Below, piece by piece: positions 34,685 to 43,745 of a stretch of 64,000 bases of DNA (position 1 is the stretch's first letter; every line of letters starts with the position of its first letter). Source of the stretch: Chryseosolibacter sp035628595 (GTDB taxonomy: Bacteria; Bacteroidota; Bacteroidia; Cytophagales; Cyclobacteriaceae); contig DASPJN010000254.1 in assembly GCA_035628595.1 (NCBI GenBank), positions 9,011 to 73,010 of the forward strand, read 5' to 3'. The position numbers and the translations under genes are program-made. Under the pieces are notes generated by a model that was not told the DNA's origin, searched no databases, and saw only the letters and a program-made list of their open reading frames with translations.

Positions 34685-35896
34685 ATGAAGGAAATCCAGA
34701 TCGGCATTATTCGCGAAGGTAAGATGCCACCCGATAAACGCGTTCCGTTTACACCACTGCAGGCAGAAGAAATTCAACAACGTTTCCCGGAAGTAAAGGT
34801 AATTTGTCAGGAAAGTGAGATCCGTTGTTTTCGGGATGATGAATATCGGCAGCTGGACGTCGCAGTTCAGAAAGATGTCACTGGTTGTGAAATCCTCATG
34901 GGTATAAAAGAGGTCCCCATCGAGCAGCTTGTACCGCAAAAGACATACTTGTTTTTTTCACATACGATAAAAAAGCAGCCGTATAACAAAAAATTGCTGC
35001 AAGCGATACTCCGGCGCAATATCCGGATGATCGATTACGAAGCATTAAAAGATAAACAAGGAAATAGACTTGTTGCGTTTGGCAGATTTGCTGGAATTGT
35101 AGGCGCTTACAATGGCCTTTGGACATACGGAAAGAGGTTTAGTGCTTTTTCGCTTCGCAGGGCACACGAATGCTTTGATGTTAACGATCTGAAGCTGGAG
35201 CTTCGAAAAGTTAAGCTTCCCGCAGTAAAGATTATTCTTACTGGCGCAGGCAGAGTCGGACGTGGATCGATGGAAACGCTTGATACCGCTGGTATCAGAA
35301 AGGTAAGTCCCGAAGATTTTTTGAATAAACACTTCGACGAACCTATATACGTTCAACTCAGCAGTGGCGACTATCATAAAAGGAAAGAAGGTGGGCACTT
35401 TAACAGAGAGGAATTTCACCGTAATCCTGAGCGTTATGTTTCATTTTTTACAGAATATGCGAAAGTTGCCGATATACTGATGGCGGGCGCGTATTGGAAT
35501 CCTAAAGCACCGGTTCTGTTCACGCGCGATGACATGATGAAAGAATGGTTCAAAATCAAAATCATTGCGGACATCACCTGCGATATTGATGGCTCGATTC
35601 CGAGTACTAAAAAAGCAACTACAATTCCTGATCCACTGTACGATTATGATCCAGCGAACGATTCAATTAATCCGCCGCTAAGCAACGACCGTTTCATTTC
35701 TGTCATGTCGATTGATAATCTTCCGTGCGAATTGCCACGCAGTGCTTCAGAGGAATTCGGGCGTGATCTCATTGACAGGGTTCTACCGATGCTTCTCGGT
35801 GAAGACCAGGATGAAATAATTGAACGCGCAACAGTTGCCGAAAACGGAAAGCTCACGCGTCATTTTGAGTACCTGAGTGACTACGTTGCAGGATAA
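34685..35896 (+). CDS. Saccharopine dehydrogenase/alanine dehydrogenase-like NAD(P) oxidoreductase
   Basis: The 403-residue protein has the AlaDH/PNT N-terminal pattern (IGIIREGKMPPDKRVPFTP, then LMGIKEVP and FFSHTIKKQPYN) that is shared with lysine-forming saccharopine dehydrogenases, and a Rossmann loop ILTGAGRVGRG near residue 188. DITCDIDGSIPST near residue 302 is also typical of that group. Members oxidise saccharopine to lysine or deaminate amino acids with NAD. I cannot choose the substrate from sequence. The GreA-like gene follows two bases later. Confidence 0.78.
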   Translation: MKEIQIGIIREGKMPPDKRVPFTPLQAEEIQQRFPEVKVICQESEIRCFRDDEYRQLDVAVQKDVTGCEILMGIKEVPIEQLVPQKTYLFFSHTIKKQPYNKKLLQAILRRNIRMIDYEALKDKQGNRLVAFGRFAGIVGAYNGLWTYGKRFSAFSLRRAHECFDVNDLKLELRKVKLPAVKIILTGAGRVGRGSMETLDTAGIRKVSPEDFLNKHFDEPIYVQLSSGDYHKRKEGGHFNREEFHRNPERYVSFFTEYAKVADILMAGAYWNPKAPVLFTRDDMMKEWFKIKIIADITCDIDGSIPSTKKATTIPDPLYDYDPANDSINPPLSNDRFISVMSIDNLPCELPRSASEEFGRDLIDRVLPMLLGEDQDEIIERATVAENGKLTRHFEYLSDYVAG

Positions 35897-35898
35897 CG

Positions 35899-36363
35899 AT
35901 GGATATCGATCCTGCAATTAAAATCAGGTTAGTTGACGCGTGTCGAAAGTATGTGGCCGAGAAGGTTGAACATTTGCAGCAAGCCATACGCGATTTACAA
36001 AACGCTGCCAATGAGGAAACAAAAAGCAGCGCCGGCGATAAATACGAAACAGGTCGGGCAATGGCGCAGTTAGAAATTGAAAAGCTCACTGTCCAACTGC
36101 ATAAAACATTGCCTCTTCATCAGGCCCTTGATAAGGTCGAAACACGGCTTAAGGTGGACGTTATTGATCACGGTTCGGTTGTTTTCACTGACGGCGGGAA
36201 TTACTTTATCGCAATAAGCGCCGGCGTTATTATAGTAAATAATGATTCGTATTTCGCCGTAGGTATCAACGCGCCCATCGCGCTCGCGTTAAGAGGAAAG
36301 AAGACAGGCGATGTTGTTGACTTTAACAAAAAGAAGCTCTTGGTTAAGAACGTAATAAATTGA
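35899..36363 (+). CDS. GreA/GreB-like small protein
   Basis: A 154-residue protein made of an N-terminal helical hairpin (about 5-75) and a C-terminal domain that ends like GreA, with APIALALRGKKTGDVVDF. The segment SSAGDKYETGRAMAQ (about 48-62) at the tip region is the family marker. Relatives are often labelled 3-oxoacyl-ACP synthase in databases, for which there is no support in this sequence. By fold it could enter the RNA polymerase secondary channel, but whether the acidic tip residues needed for cleavage are present is unclear. It is two bases after the dehydrogenase gene. Confidence 0.7.
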   Translation: MDIDPAIKIRLVDACRKYVAEKVEHLQQAIRDLQNAANEETKSSAGDKYETGRAMAQLEIEKLTVQLHKTLPLHQALDKVETRLKVDVIDHGSVVFTDGGNYFIAISAGVIIVNNDSYFAVGINAPIALALRGKKTGDVVDFNKKKLLVKNVIN

Positions 36364-36452
36364 ATGGGAAGATAGCTGCGCATTTTCTCTTGGGGTGCGC
36401 AGGAAAGATGGATGTCATTTTCAAAACCGCATTCAAATACTTTAATTTGACC

Positions 36453-36755
36453 ATGCTATTGTATAATGTAACTGTTGGGGTAGACAAGGATGTGGAGCAG
36501 GATTGGCTCGTATGGATAAAATCACATCATATTCCTGCGGTACTGAACACCGGTCTTTTCGAAAGCAGCAAGGTTTACAAAATTCTTCATGATCAGGAAG
36601 ACGGAACTGTATCTTACAGCATTCAGTTCTTTTCCACACATATCGAAAAGGTTACAGAATATCTGCAGGTGTTTGCGCCGAAATTAATCGAAGACCATCG
36701 GCAACAATTCGCTAATAAACATGTCGTGTTTCAGACGTTGCTTGAAGAAGTTTGA
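36453..36755 (+). CDS. DUF4286 family protein
   Basis: A 100-residue protein beginning MLLYNVTVGVDKD at the ATG at 36453; a longer reading from 36360 overlaps the previous gene and adds non-family sequence. The pattern YNVTV, WLVWIKSHHIP and later SYSIQFF fits DUF4286, small Bacteroidota proteins with a ferredoxin-like fold of unknown role. The 3' end overlaps the convergent acetyltransferase gene by 25 bp. Confidence 0.75.
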   Translation: MLLYNVTVGVDKDVEQDWLVWIKSHHIPAVLNTGLFESSKVYKILHDQEDGTVSYSIQFFSTHIEKVTEYLQVFAPKLIEDHRQQFANKHVVFQTLLEEV

Positions 36756-37234
36756 TCTTTCGCCAGCAACGTTTTTATTTGATCTGACTCAAGGTGACAG
36801 TTGATCCACTCACCATCTAATTTTGCGCCGTATTTCTTATAAAAATGGATTGCTGGTTCGTTCCAGTCCAACACCTGCCACATCATACCTGAACAATTTT
36901 CGTCCAACGCCTTTTGCATTGTGCGATCGAACAAATGCTTGCCCATACCTTTTCCGCGATAGGATTCGGTAACGATGATGTCTTCAAGGTACAAACGTTT
37001 TCCCTTCCAGGTTGAGTATCTCCAATAGTACAATGAAAGTCCGATAATGACCGAGTTTAACTCCGCGACAAAAAATCCAAAAATTGGGTTTTGACCAAAG
37101 CCATCGTCCTGCATCTTTTCAACCGAGTTGGTCACCTCATCGAGTGCACGTTCGTATGCAGCTAACTCGCGAACAAGTTCGAGCACACGAGGTAAATCAT
37201 CTTTGCGGCCTTCTCGTATACGAATGTCACTCAT
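36731..37234 (-). CDS. GNAT family N-acetyltransferase
   Basis: A 167-residue acetyltransferase with the acetyl-CoA loop RGKGMGKHLF (near residue 95), the preceding strand LYLEDIIVTESY, and the C-terminal NEPAIHFYKKYGA. It resembles the diamine N-acetyltransferase-like group (spermidine acetyltransferase class), so a polyamine or thialysine substrate is possible but unproven. Its ATG overlaps the stop of the prolyl oligopeptidase gene by one base, so the two are coupled. Confidence 0.88.
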   Translation of the reverse strand: MSDIRIREGRKDDLPRVLELVRELAAYERALDEVTNSVEKMQDDGFGQNPIFGFFVAELNSVIIGLSLYYWRYSTWKGKRLYLEDIIVTESYRGKGMGKHLFDRTMQKALDENCSGMMWQVLDWNEPAIHFYKKYGAKLDGEWINCHLESDQIKTLLAKDQTSSSNV

Positions 37235-39372
37235 TACATGTCGTCTTTCGCAAGCGGGGGCGTAACGCCCATGTTATACCACGCAAAGGCGTATTGATCC
37301 GCCGTAACTTCTAATGCTTTTTTCAGGTTGGATGAACCATGCCCCGATTTTGTTTCGATTCGAATCAGTACTGGATTGTCACCTGCGTGATGCTCTTGCA
37401 AAGTTGCTGCAAATTTAAATGAATGCGCAGGCACTACCCGATCATCGTGATCGGCTGTGGTTACCAAAGTCGCCGGATATGCGGTGCCGGGTTTCAACGC
37501 ATGCACTGGCGAATACTTCTTCAGATATTCAAACATCTCTTTTGAGTCTTCAGATGTGCCATAGTCGTAAGCCCATCCGGCTCCGGCTGTGAACTTGTGA
37601 TATCGCAACATATCCAAAACGCCAACTGCAGGAAAAGCAACCTTTGCCAGGTCTGGTCGTTGCGTCATCGTAGTGCCTACTAACAATCCCCCGTTGGATC
37701 CACCGGCAATCGCCAGATATTGACTTGAAGTGTAATTCTCTTTAATCAGGTACTCGCCAGCTGCGATAAAATCATCGAAGACATTTTGCTTGTTCATTTT
37801 TGTCCCAGCCACGTGCCACTTTTCGCCATACTCTCCTCCACCACGCAGGTTTGGCTGTGCATAGATTCCACCATTCTCAAGCCACACGATTCTTGCTGTG
37901 CTGAACGAGGGTGTAAGACTTACATTAAATCCACCATACGCATAGAGCCATGTCGGGTTTTTGCCATTCATCTCGAGACCTTTTTTATGAACGATAAACA
38001 TCGGCACTTTTGTACCATCCTTACTTTCGTAAAAGACCTGCTTCGTCTCGTAATCTTCCGGGTTAAAATCAACTGCCGGTTTTTGATAAAGTTCCGATTT
38101 TCCGGAAGCGATATCATATCTGAATATTGTTGTAGGATAAGTGAATGAAGTAAATGAATAGAAGATTTCTTTGTCGTCCTGTTTGCCCTTAAACCCGCCC
38201 GCACTTCCAATTCCTGGCAATTCAATGACGCGTTCCATCTTTCCGTTCATGTCATATTGTTTCACCTGCGTTTTTACATCCACCATGTACTCTGTAAAGA
38301 TCTTTTTTCCGGCGGTGCCCGCGCTCATTACACTTTCTGTTTCGGCAATGAGATCCTTCCAGTTGCTAGGCACTGGATTGGATATATCAGTGACGACAAT
38401 TTTATTATTAGGCGCATTCAGATTGGTATGAATGAACAGCTTGCTGCCTTCATTTTCCATCACGTAATGATCATTATCAAAGTTGTTGATGATCTGAACG
38501 AGCTTGCCATTAGGATCATTTAAGTCCTGGATGTAAAGTTCATTTCCTGTTGTGCTGGTTGCTGCCGTGATCACAAGGAACCTTTCATCTTCTGTAAGAT
38601 ATGCTCCGATGTATCGTCGCGGTGTCTGCTCACCTCCGAAGACTAACTTGTCATCCTTTTGAGGGCTGCCCAGCTTGTGATAGTATACTTTGTGGTATTG
38701 CGTTTTTGCCGAGAGTTCGCTTCCCTTTGGCTTATCGTAGCTGCTATAGTAAAAGCCGTCATTCCCTTTCCAGGCGATCCCACTGAATTTAATATCGACC
38801 AGCGAGTCCTCAACAATGCTCTTGTCAGCGGTTCGCATAATGATTCCCTTCCGCCAGTCCGACCCGCCTTCGGTAATTAGATGGGCTGAAAGCGATCCAT
38901 CTTTTGTAAACCAGATTCCGGCAAGACCGGTAGTTCCATCTTTCGAAAATGTATTAGGATCAAGATAAACCTCCGGCGTTCCATCAAGACCCTTCTTTCT
39001 GAATAGCACACTGTGATTCTGCAGCCCGTCGTTCTTGTAGAAGTAATAATATTCACCTTCTTTAAATGGCGCGCTTAGACGTTCATAGTTAAAAACCTTT
39101 TCAAGTCGCTGTTGGATTTTTTCCTTGAACTGGATATTATCAAGATAAGCGCTTGTTACTTGATTCTGTGCAGTTACCCACTCCGCCGTTGCAGTCGAGG
39201 TATCATTTTCAAGCCACCGGTACGGGTCCGCTACCTTCTCCCCAAAATACACGTCTACCGTGTCGACTTTTTTAGTTACGGGATAACCTGACATACTCGT
39301 TTCTTTTCCTGGTGTACATGCACCTGTGACTAGTGTAACTGCAATGAGTGTAACAAGCAGATTTGATTTCAT
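37234..39372 (-). CDS. Prolyl oligopeptidase (S9A), lipoprotein
   Basis: A 712-residue serine peptidase that cuts peptides after proline. The ATG at 39372 gives a lipoprotein signal with lipobox VTGAC (Cys19), so the enzyme is exported. The N-terminal part has YPVTKKVDTVDVYFG and DPYRWLEND, the usual opening of the family, followed by a beta-propeller; the C-terminal hydrolase has the nucleophile GGSNGG, the Asp in DHDDRVVP and the His in KSGHGSS. Length is normal. It is followed with one-base overlap by the acetyltransferase. Confidence 0.94.
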   Translation of the reverse strand: MKSNLLVTLIAVTLVTGACTPGKETSMSGYPVTKKVDTVDVYFGEKVADPYRWLENDTSTATAEWVTAQNQVTSAYLDNIQFKEKIQQRLEKVFNYERLSAPFKEGEYYYFYKNDGLQNHSVLFRKKGLDGTPEVYLDPNTFSKDGTTGLAGIWFTKDGSLSAHLITEGGSDWRKGIIMRTADKSIVEDSLVDIKFSGIAWKGNDGFYYSSYDKPKGSELSAKTQYHKVYYHKLGSPQKDDKLVFGGEQTPRRYIGAYLTEDERFLVITAATSTTGNELYIQDLNDPNGKLVQIINNFDNDHYVMENEGSKLFIHTNLNAPNNKIVVTDISNPVPSNWKDLIAETESVMSAGTAGKKIFTEYMVDVKTQVKQYDMNGKMERVIELPGIGSAGGFKGKQDDKEIFYSFTSFTYPTTIFRYDIASGKSELYQKPAVDFNPEDYETKQVFYESKDGTKVPMFIVHKKGLEMNGKNPTWLYAYGGFNVSLTPSFSTARIVWLENGGIYAQPNLRGGGEYGEKWHVAGTKMNKQNVFDDFIAAGEYLIKENYTSSQYLAIAGGSNGGLLVGTTMTQRPDLAKVAFPAVGVLDMLRYHKFTAGAGWAYDYGTSEDSKEMFEYLKKYSPVHALKPGTAYPATLVTTADHDDRVVPAHSFKFAATLQEHHAGDNPVLIRIETKSGHGSSNLKKALEVTADQYAFAWYNMGVTPPLAKDDM

Positions 39373-39471
39373 GTGACCTAATTTTGTTCGAATAAAATTA
39401 AATGCGCTGTGACTTTGCAACGATACTTTGATGGATGGTTGTTCTTGAATTTATCGTGTTCATTAATCGTC

Positions 39472-40746
39472 TCAATCAATCAATTCAAAGCCTGTATAAG
39501 GGATAAGTATTTTTGGAATGGCAATACCCTTACTTGTCTGATTGTTTTCAAGCAACGCAGCAACGATTCGCGGCAACGCAAGGGCGCTCCCGTTTAGCGT
39601 GTGCAACAATTGCGTCTTACCTTCTTTATTCTTGTATCGCAGCTTCAATCGATTTGCCTGAAAAGTTTCAAAGTTACTTACAGAGCTTACTTCCAGCCAG
39701 CGCTGCTGCGCTCCCGCATAAACTTCCATGTCGAATGTCATCGCAGAGTTAAAGCCCATGTCTCCTCCACATAGCAAAAGCTTGCGGTAAGGTAGCTCAA
39801 GTTTTTCAAGAAGACTTTGCACGTATGCACACATCTCTTCCAGCGCAGCGTATGACTCTTCGGCCTTCCGTATTTGGACGACTTCAACTTTGTCGAACTG
39901 GTGCAGCCTGTTCAGGCCCCGCACGTGCGCACCCCAGCTACCAGCCTCACGACGAAAACATGGTGTGTATCCCGCGTTTTTGACCGGTAGTTGGTCCTCC
40001 GTCAGCATCACGTCGCGGTACAAATTTGTAATGGGAACTTCAGCCGTTGGAATGAGGTAAAGATTATCAGCAGTTGCGTGATACATTTGGCCTTCCTTAT
40101 CCGGGAGTTGGCCGGTGCCGTATCCTGAAGCTTCATTCACGACAATGGGCGGTTGAATTTCGCGATATCCCTCGCGTGCCGCTTCATCCAGAAAAAAGTT
40201 GATCAGTGCACGCTGCAGTCTCGCACCTTTGCCTTTGTACACCGGGAAACCCGCACCTGCAATCTTGTTTCCCAGGTCGAAATCTATGATGTCGTATTTT
40301 TTTATCAGATCCCAATGCGGTAGCGCATCCGCGGAAAGTGTTGGCATCTTTCCCCATTCATGAACATTCTCGTTTTCTTCCGGTCCACTTCCAACAGGAA
40401 CGCGCTCGTGAGGCGCATTTGGAATGAGGTAAAGTAATTTCTGCAATTCTTCTTCTGTCGCTGTCAACCTTGGTCCCAATTCAGTGATCGCTTTCTTGAT
40501 CTCAGCAGTTTTCGTCTTCATCGTTTCAGCTTCAGTTTTCTGTCCTGCTTTCATCAAGGCTCCGATTTCCTTCGCCAGTGCATTCGATTCGGCAAGAAGA
40601 CCATCCTGTTGCTGTTGAATGCTCCTGCGTTTTTGATCCAGCGACAATATCGCGTCCAGCGATTCCTCAATGTTCTTTAAACGCCTTTTTTCGAGACGCT
40701 TGATGATCTGTTGTTTTTCTTCGCGTATTACGGAAACCTGAAGCAT
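39472..40746 (-). CDS. serS: Seryl-tRNA synthetase
   Basis: Charges tRNA-Ser (and tRNA-Sec where present). The 424-residue class II enzyme has the long N-terminal antiparallel coiled coil that grips the tRNA long arm (about 28-100), motif 2 PCFRREAGSWG and the C-terminal motif 3 segment NGSALALPRIVAALLEN, ending IPYTGFELID. Length is normal. A -7 box sits just upstream on the minus strand. Confidence 0.97.
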   Translation of the reverse strand: MLQVSVIREEKQQIIKRLEKRRLKNIEESLDAILSLDQKRRSIQQQQDGLLAESNALAKEIGALMKAGQKTEAETMKTKTAEIKKAITELGPRLTATEEELQKLLYLIPNAPHERVPVGSGPEENENVHEWGKMPTLSADALPHWDLIKKYDIIDFDLGNKIAGAGFPVYKGKGARLQRALINFFLDEAAREGYREIQPPIVVNEASGYGTGQLPDKEGQMYHATADNLYLIPTAEVPITNLYRDVMLTEDQLPVKNAGYTPCFRREAGSWGAHVRGLNRLHQFDKVEVVQIRKAEESYAALEEMCAYVQSLLEKLELPYRKLLLCGGDMGFNSAMTFDMEVYAGAQQRWLEVSSVSNFETFQANRLKLRYKNKEGKTQLLHTLNGSALALPRIVAALLENNQTSKGIAIPKILIPYTGFELID

Positions 40747-40771
40747 GCTTAAAGTGTTTATTTCACGGCAT

Positions 40772-40779
40772 CAAAATTA
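40772..40779 (-). promoter_or_regulatory. Candidate -7 element for serS
   Basis: CAAAATTA on the plus strand reads TAATTTTG on the minus strand, a full -7 match 25 bp before the serS ATG. No clear -33 element is present. Confidence 0.4.
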
Positions 40780-40829
40780 TATGTTTTGTATTGCCAGAGC
40801 CGGTGAGGCGAATAAAATGTTTGCGAACA

Positions 40830-40860
40830 TTTGATTATGTTATTTTTTAACATATACTTG
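40830..40860 (+). promoter_or_regulatory. Candidate rho promoter
   Basis: TTTG (40830-40833), 19-bp spacer, TATACTTG (40853-40860, one mismatch to TAnnTTTG). The spacing is ideal. Transcription would start near 40867, leaving a 160-nt leader before the ATG at 41030; its 5' end can fold as GGCTT/AAGCC (40872-40887). A long leader is of note because rho genes are often autoregulated. Confidence 0.5.
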
Positions 40861-41029
40861 CATCATCATACGGCTTTATCTCAAGCCCTCTGACAAATAA
40901 ATCCGGTATTTTGCTTTCGAACTTTTGACTTCAGGACAATCTGTGTTGATGACCTTAGTTCCAGACTTTTTCTGATTGATTAACTCACACAACAAACATT
41001 ATCACCTAAACACATCATTTTAAATTAAC

Positions 41030-42613
41030 ATGTACACGATTGATGATCTGAACGTCAGGCTTCTTTCCGAATTGAAAGAAATTGCCGAGGGGATGGGCGT
41101 AAAAAATGCCAAGAAACTAGCCAAACAAGACCTTATCTATAAAATCCTCGATGAACAAGCTGTTTCCGGTGGCGGTGAGTCTGCAGCAAAGAAACCAGCG
41201 GCGGTGGAAGCAGAGCCCGAGCGCAAAATGCGTCCAAGGCGACGCGAAAATGTAACAAGCGCACCGAAAGCTGAAGAAACGCAGAGCGAGGAATCATTCG
41301 AATCAATCAGCCTCGATTTCGACGCGCCAAAATTTGAAGAAAAAGAATTTGAAAATAAGAATGTAAGCGATGAAGGTTTCGCTCAACCGGCTCGTCAGGA
41401 GCGGGAGGAGGGAGAAGTGCGTGAGCAGCGTGAGCGTCGCGACCACAATCGCGAACGTGAGGAAAGACCTCAGCAGCCGCGTCCCAACATTCGTGATTTC
41501 GATGGTGCTATCAGCAACGAAGGCGCGCTGGAAATCATGCAGGATGGCTATGGATTCCTTCGTTCTTCGGATTACAATTACCTTGCAAGCCCGGATGATA
41601 TTTACGTTTCTCCTTCGCAGATAAAATTGTTCGGTCTGAAGACCGGTGATACAGTAAAAGGATTCATCCGCCCACCGAAGGAAGGTGAAAAGTATTTTGC
41701 ACTCCTGAAAGTTGAGTCAGTAAACGGCAAGACAACAGAAGAGATACGTGATCGCGTAGCGTTCGAATATCTGACACCCCTCTTCCCGGACGAAAAGCTG
41801 AGATTAAGCACCACGCCGGATAACATGTCAACGCGAATTCTTGATTTGTTCGCGCCAATAGGTAAGGGTCAGCGTGGTATGATCGTCGCGCAGCCTAAGA
41901 CTGGTAAAACGGTTTTGTTGAAGCAGATCGCAAACGCCATTGCTGAAAATCATCCGGAAGTTTATTTGATCGTTTTATTGATCGATGAACGTCCTGAAGA
42001 GGTAACAGACATGGCTCGGAGTGTAAAAGCTGAAGTTGTTGCTTCTACATTTGATGAGCAGGCTGAGCGCCACGTGAAAGTGTCTTCAATTGTTCTCGAA
42101 AAGGCGAAGCGCATGGTTGAATGCGGTCACGATGTTGTTATCCTGCTGGATTCAATCACACGTTTAGCGCGCGCATACAATACCGTTGTTCCATCGTCAG
42201 GAAAGATCCTTTCTGGTGGTGTGGATGCGAATGCGCTTCATAAACCGAAGCGGTTCTTCGGTGCTGCACGCAACGTTGAGGGCGGCGGATCTCTTACAAT
42301 TATTGCGACAGCATTGATTGATACAGGATCAAAAATGGATGAAGTGATCTTTGAGGAATTCAAGGGAACCGGTAACATGGAATTACAGCTCGACAGGAAA
42401 CTTGCGAACAAGCGTGTTTACCCTGCGATCGATGTTCCTGCATCAGGTACGCGCCGGGAAGATCTGTTAATGAGAGAAGACGAGCTTCAGCGCGTTTGGA
42501 TTCTTCGCAAATACATGAGTGATATGAATTCAAATGAAGCGATGGAATTCCTATTGCAAAAAATGAAAGGCACAAGGAATAACGATGAGTTTCTTATGTC
42601 AATGAATGGGTAA
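41030..42613 (+). CDS. rho: Transcription termination factor Rho with long disordered insertion
   Basis: Hexameric RNA helicase that ends transcription. The 527-residue protein has the Rho N-terminal helical domain (1-45), then about 110 low-complexity residues rich in Glu, Arg, Lys and Ala (about 50-158), the RNA-binding cold-shock-like domain starting near DGYGFLRS (residue 173) and the RecA-like motor with Walker A QPKTGKT at 288-294 and VVILLDSITRLARAYN. E. coli Rho is 419 residues, so the extra length is the insertion. Such insertions are known in Bacteroidota. A strong terminator follows. Confidence 0.96.
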   Translation: MYTIDDLNVRLLSELKEIAEGMGVKNAKKLAKQDLIYKILDEQAVSGGGESAAKKPAAVEAEPERKMRPRRRENVTSAPKAEETQSEESFESISLDFDAPKFEEKEFENKNVSDEGFAQPARQEREEGEVREQRERRDHNREREERPQQPRPNIRDFDGAISNEGALEIMQDGYGFLRSSDYNYLASPDDIYVSPSQIKLFGLKTGDTVKGFIRPPKEGEKYFALLKVESVNGKTTEEIRDRVAFEYLTPLFPDEKLRLSTTPDNMSTRILDLFAPIGKGQRGMIVAQPKTGKTVLLKQIANAIAENHPEVYLIVLLIDERPEEVTDMARSVKAEVVASTFDEQAERHVKVSSIVLEKAKRMVECGHDVVILLDSITRLARAYNTVVPSSGKILSGGVDANALHKPKRFFGAARNVEGGGSLTIIATALIDTGSKMDEVIFEEFKGTGNMELQLDRKLANKRVYPAIDVPASGTRREDLLMREDELQRVWILRKYMSDMNSNEAMEFLLQKMKGTRNNDEFLMSMNG

Positions 42614-42637
42614 CCGTCTTTTCGGTTTCAGATATAG

Positions 42638-42664
42638 AGCGCATCGAAAGGTGCGCTTTTTTTT
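42638..42664 (+). terminator. Intrinsic terminator after rho
   Basis: AGCGCATC (42638-42645), GAAA loop, GGTGCGCT (42650-42657) forms an 8-bp stem with one G-T pair and a GNRA loop, followed by eight or more T. The minus-strand gene ends at 42668, and the T-run abuts its stop. Confidence 0.88.
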
Positions 42665-42667
42665 CGC

Positions 42668-43735
42668 CTATCGCTTTCTGACCTTATAATTGAGTTCTTG
42701 TTGAAATGTCTGATCACCAATGGTGATCTTGTATGTCGTTACGCCCTGCGCCACATAATCGGTGAGGTCTAACACGAGGGTATTCTTCCCTTTTACAGCG
42801 CGTCGTGTCGTTGTAAATAATTGCTTTTCATTTGACTCGTCGAGCACTTTCACTTGTAGCATGCCTGTCTTGGGAGATGTATACGGAATCACGGCCCGCC
42901 GCGTCTGAACAGCATCTGATCGTTCTTCTGATCGATAGAAAAAATGTTCGCGCGCAAGGAGGACCATCTCATTTGTGGACTCGTGTCCATAAATCGAATA
43001 TGCGTATTGCCCTTCCTTTCGCAAAGTGTCCTGGTGTAAATAATCGACCTCCGTTTGCCCGTAAGCGTTTCGAATTAGGGGCATGGTGACGAGATGTTCC
43101 GCGGATTTTTCTTTGTCTAGCTTTCGGTAAATAGAAAACTTACTGACTTTGTAAACAAGAGAATCAGGTATGCTCCACTCAACCGCGACGATTGAATCCT
43201 GTTGTTGGCGCACCCTGATCGGCATCAGCTTCAGGGCTGTGATCTGAACAGGAATGCCTTTGCTTACATCGCTGAACTGAATAAGAAAATCACATTGATC
43301 ACCAAGAAATCCATCTATGTTAATTAGATATTCGCGGTCTCCTACTAACGAATCGATCCGCACGAACATGTCCGTCTGGTCTGTATACGAAACACACATT
43401 CTTAGCTGATACGAATCAATTTTGCATGGGTCTCCTTCCAATACAACAATTTGAACACCCTGCAGGTTTGCGCATTCCTGTCCTGAAATGTTGATATAAT
43501 AAGTGCCAGTCGACGGTGGAACCACGGTAAACCATTGGTCATTGTGATAAACGAGACATGTACTCGTCAGGCGTTTGTTAATGCAATCCCACTCAACACT
43601 TGCGTTGTTGGTAGACGACTGAAACCAGGGATCGTTTAGCTTCAACGTATGGCGATATTCTATTTCGTTATTGGTAACCTGCGACCAGCCGGCAGTCATA
43701 CTGAGGAGCAAAATTGCAGCAATCAGAAGCCTCAT
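42668..43735 (-). CDS. Secreted protein with probable type IX secretion C-terminal sorting tail
   Basis: The ATG at 43735 gives 355 residues with a signal peptide (MRLLIAAILLLSMTAGWSQ). The main body is beta-rich with no recognised catalytic motif; a segment near 190-260 looks like a fibronectin-III-type domain (VEWSIPDSLVY). The last 75 residues (281-355) run MLQVKVLDE, GKNTLVLDLTDYVAQG, TYKITIGDQTF and end in KVRKR. That order of strands is what type A T9SS sorting domains show. It begins ten bases after the helicase stop. An upstream in-frame extension to 43867 overlaps the helicase gene and was not used. Confidence 0.7.
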   Translation of the reverse strand: MRLLIAAILLLSMTAGWSQVTNNEIEYRHTLKLNDPWFQSSTNNASVEWDCINKRLTSTCLVYHNDQWFTVVPPSTGTYYINISGQECANLQGVQIVVLEGDPCKIDSYQLRMCVSYTDQTDMFVRIDSLVGDREYLINIDGFLGDQCDFLIQFSDVSKGIPVQITALKLMPIRVRQQQDSIVAVEWSIPDSLVYKVSKFSIYRKLDKEKSAEHLVTMPLIRNAYGQTEVDYLHQDTLRKEGQYAYSIYGHESTNEMVLLAREHFFYRSEERSDAVQTRRAVIPYTSPKTGMLQVKVLDESNEKQLFTTTRRAVKGKNTLVLDLTDYVAQGVTTYKITIGDQTFQQELNYKVRKR

Positions 43736-43745
43736 CAGTGACGTA

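Noticed and set aside
34537..34722. A 61-codon open frame in the gap before the 34685 gene
   Set aside because: It runs across the interleaved repeats, overlaps the next gene out of frame, and has no recognisable protein features.
40872..40887. Short hairpin GGCTT/AAGCC at the 5' end of the rho leader as a regulator
   Set aside because: Five base pairs are too few to argue for function without comparative data.
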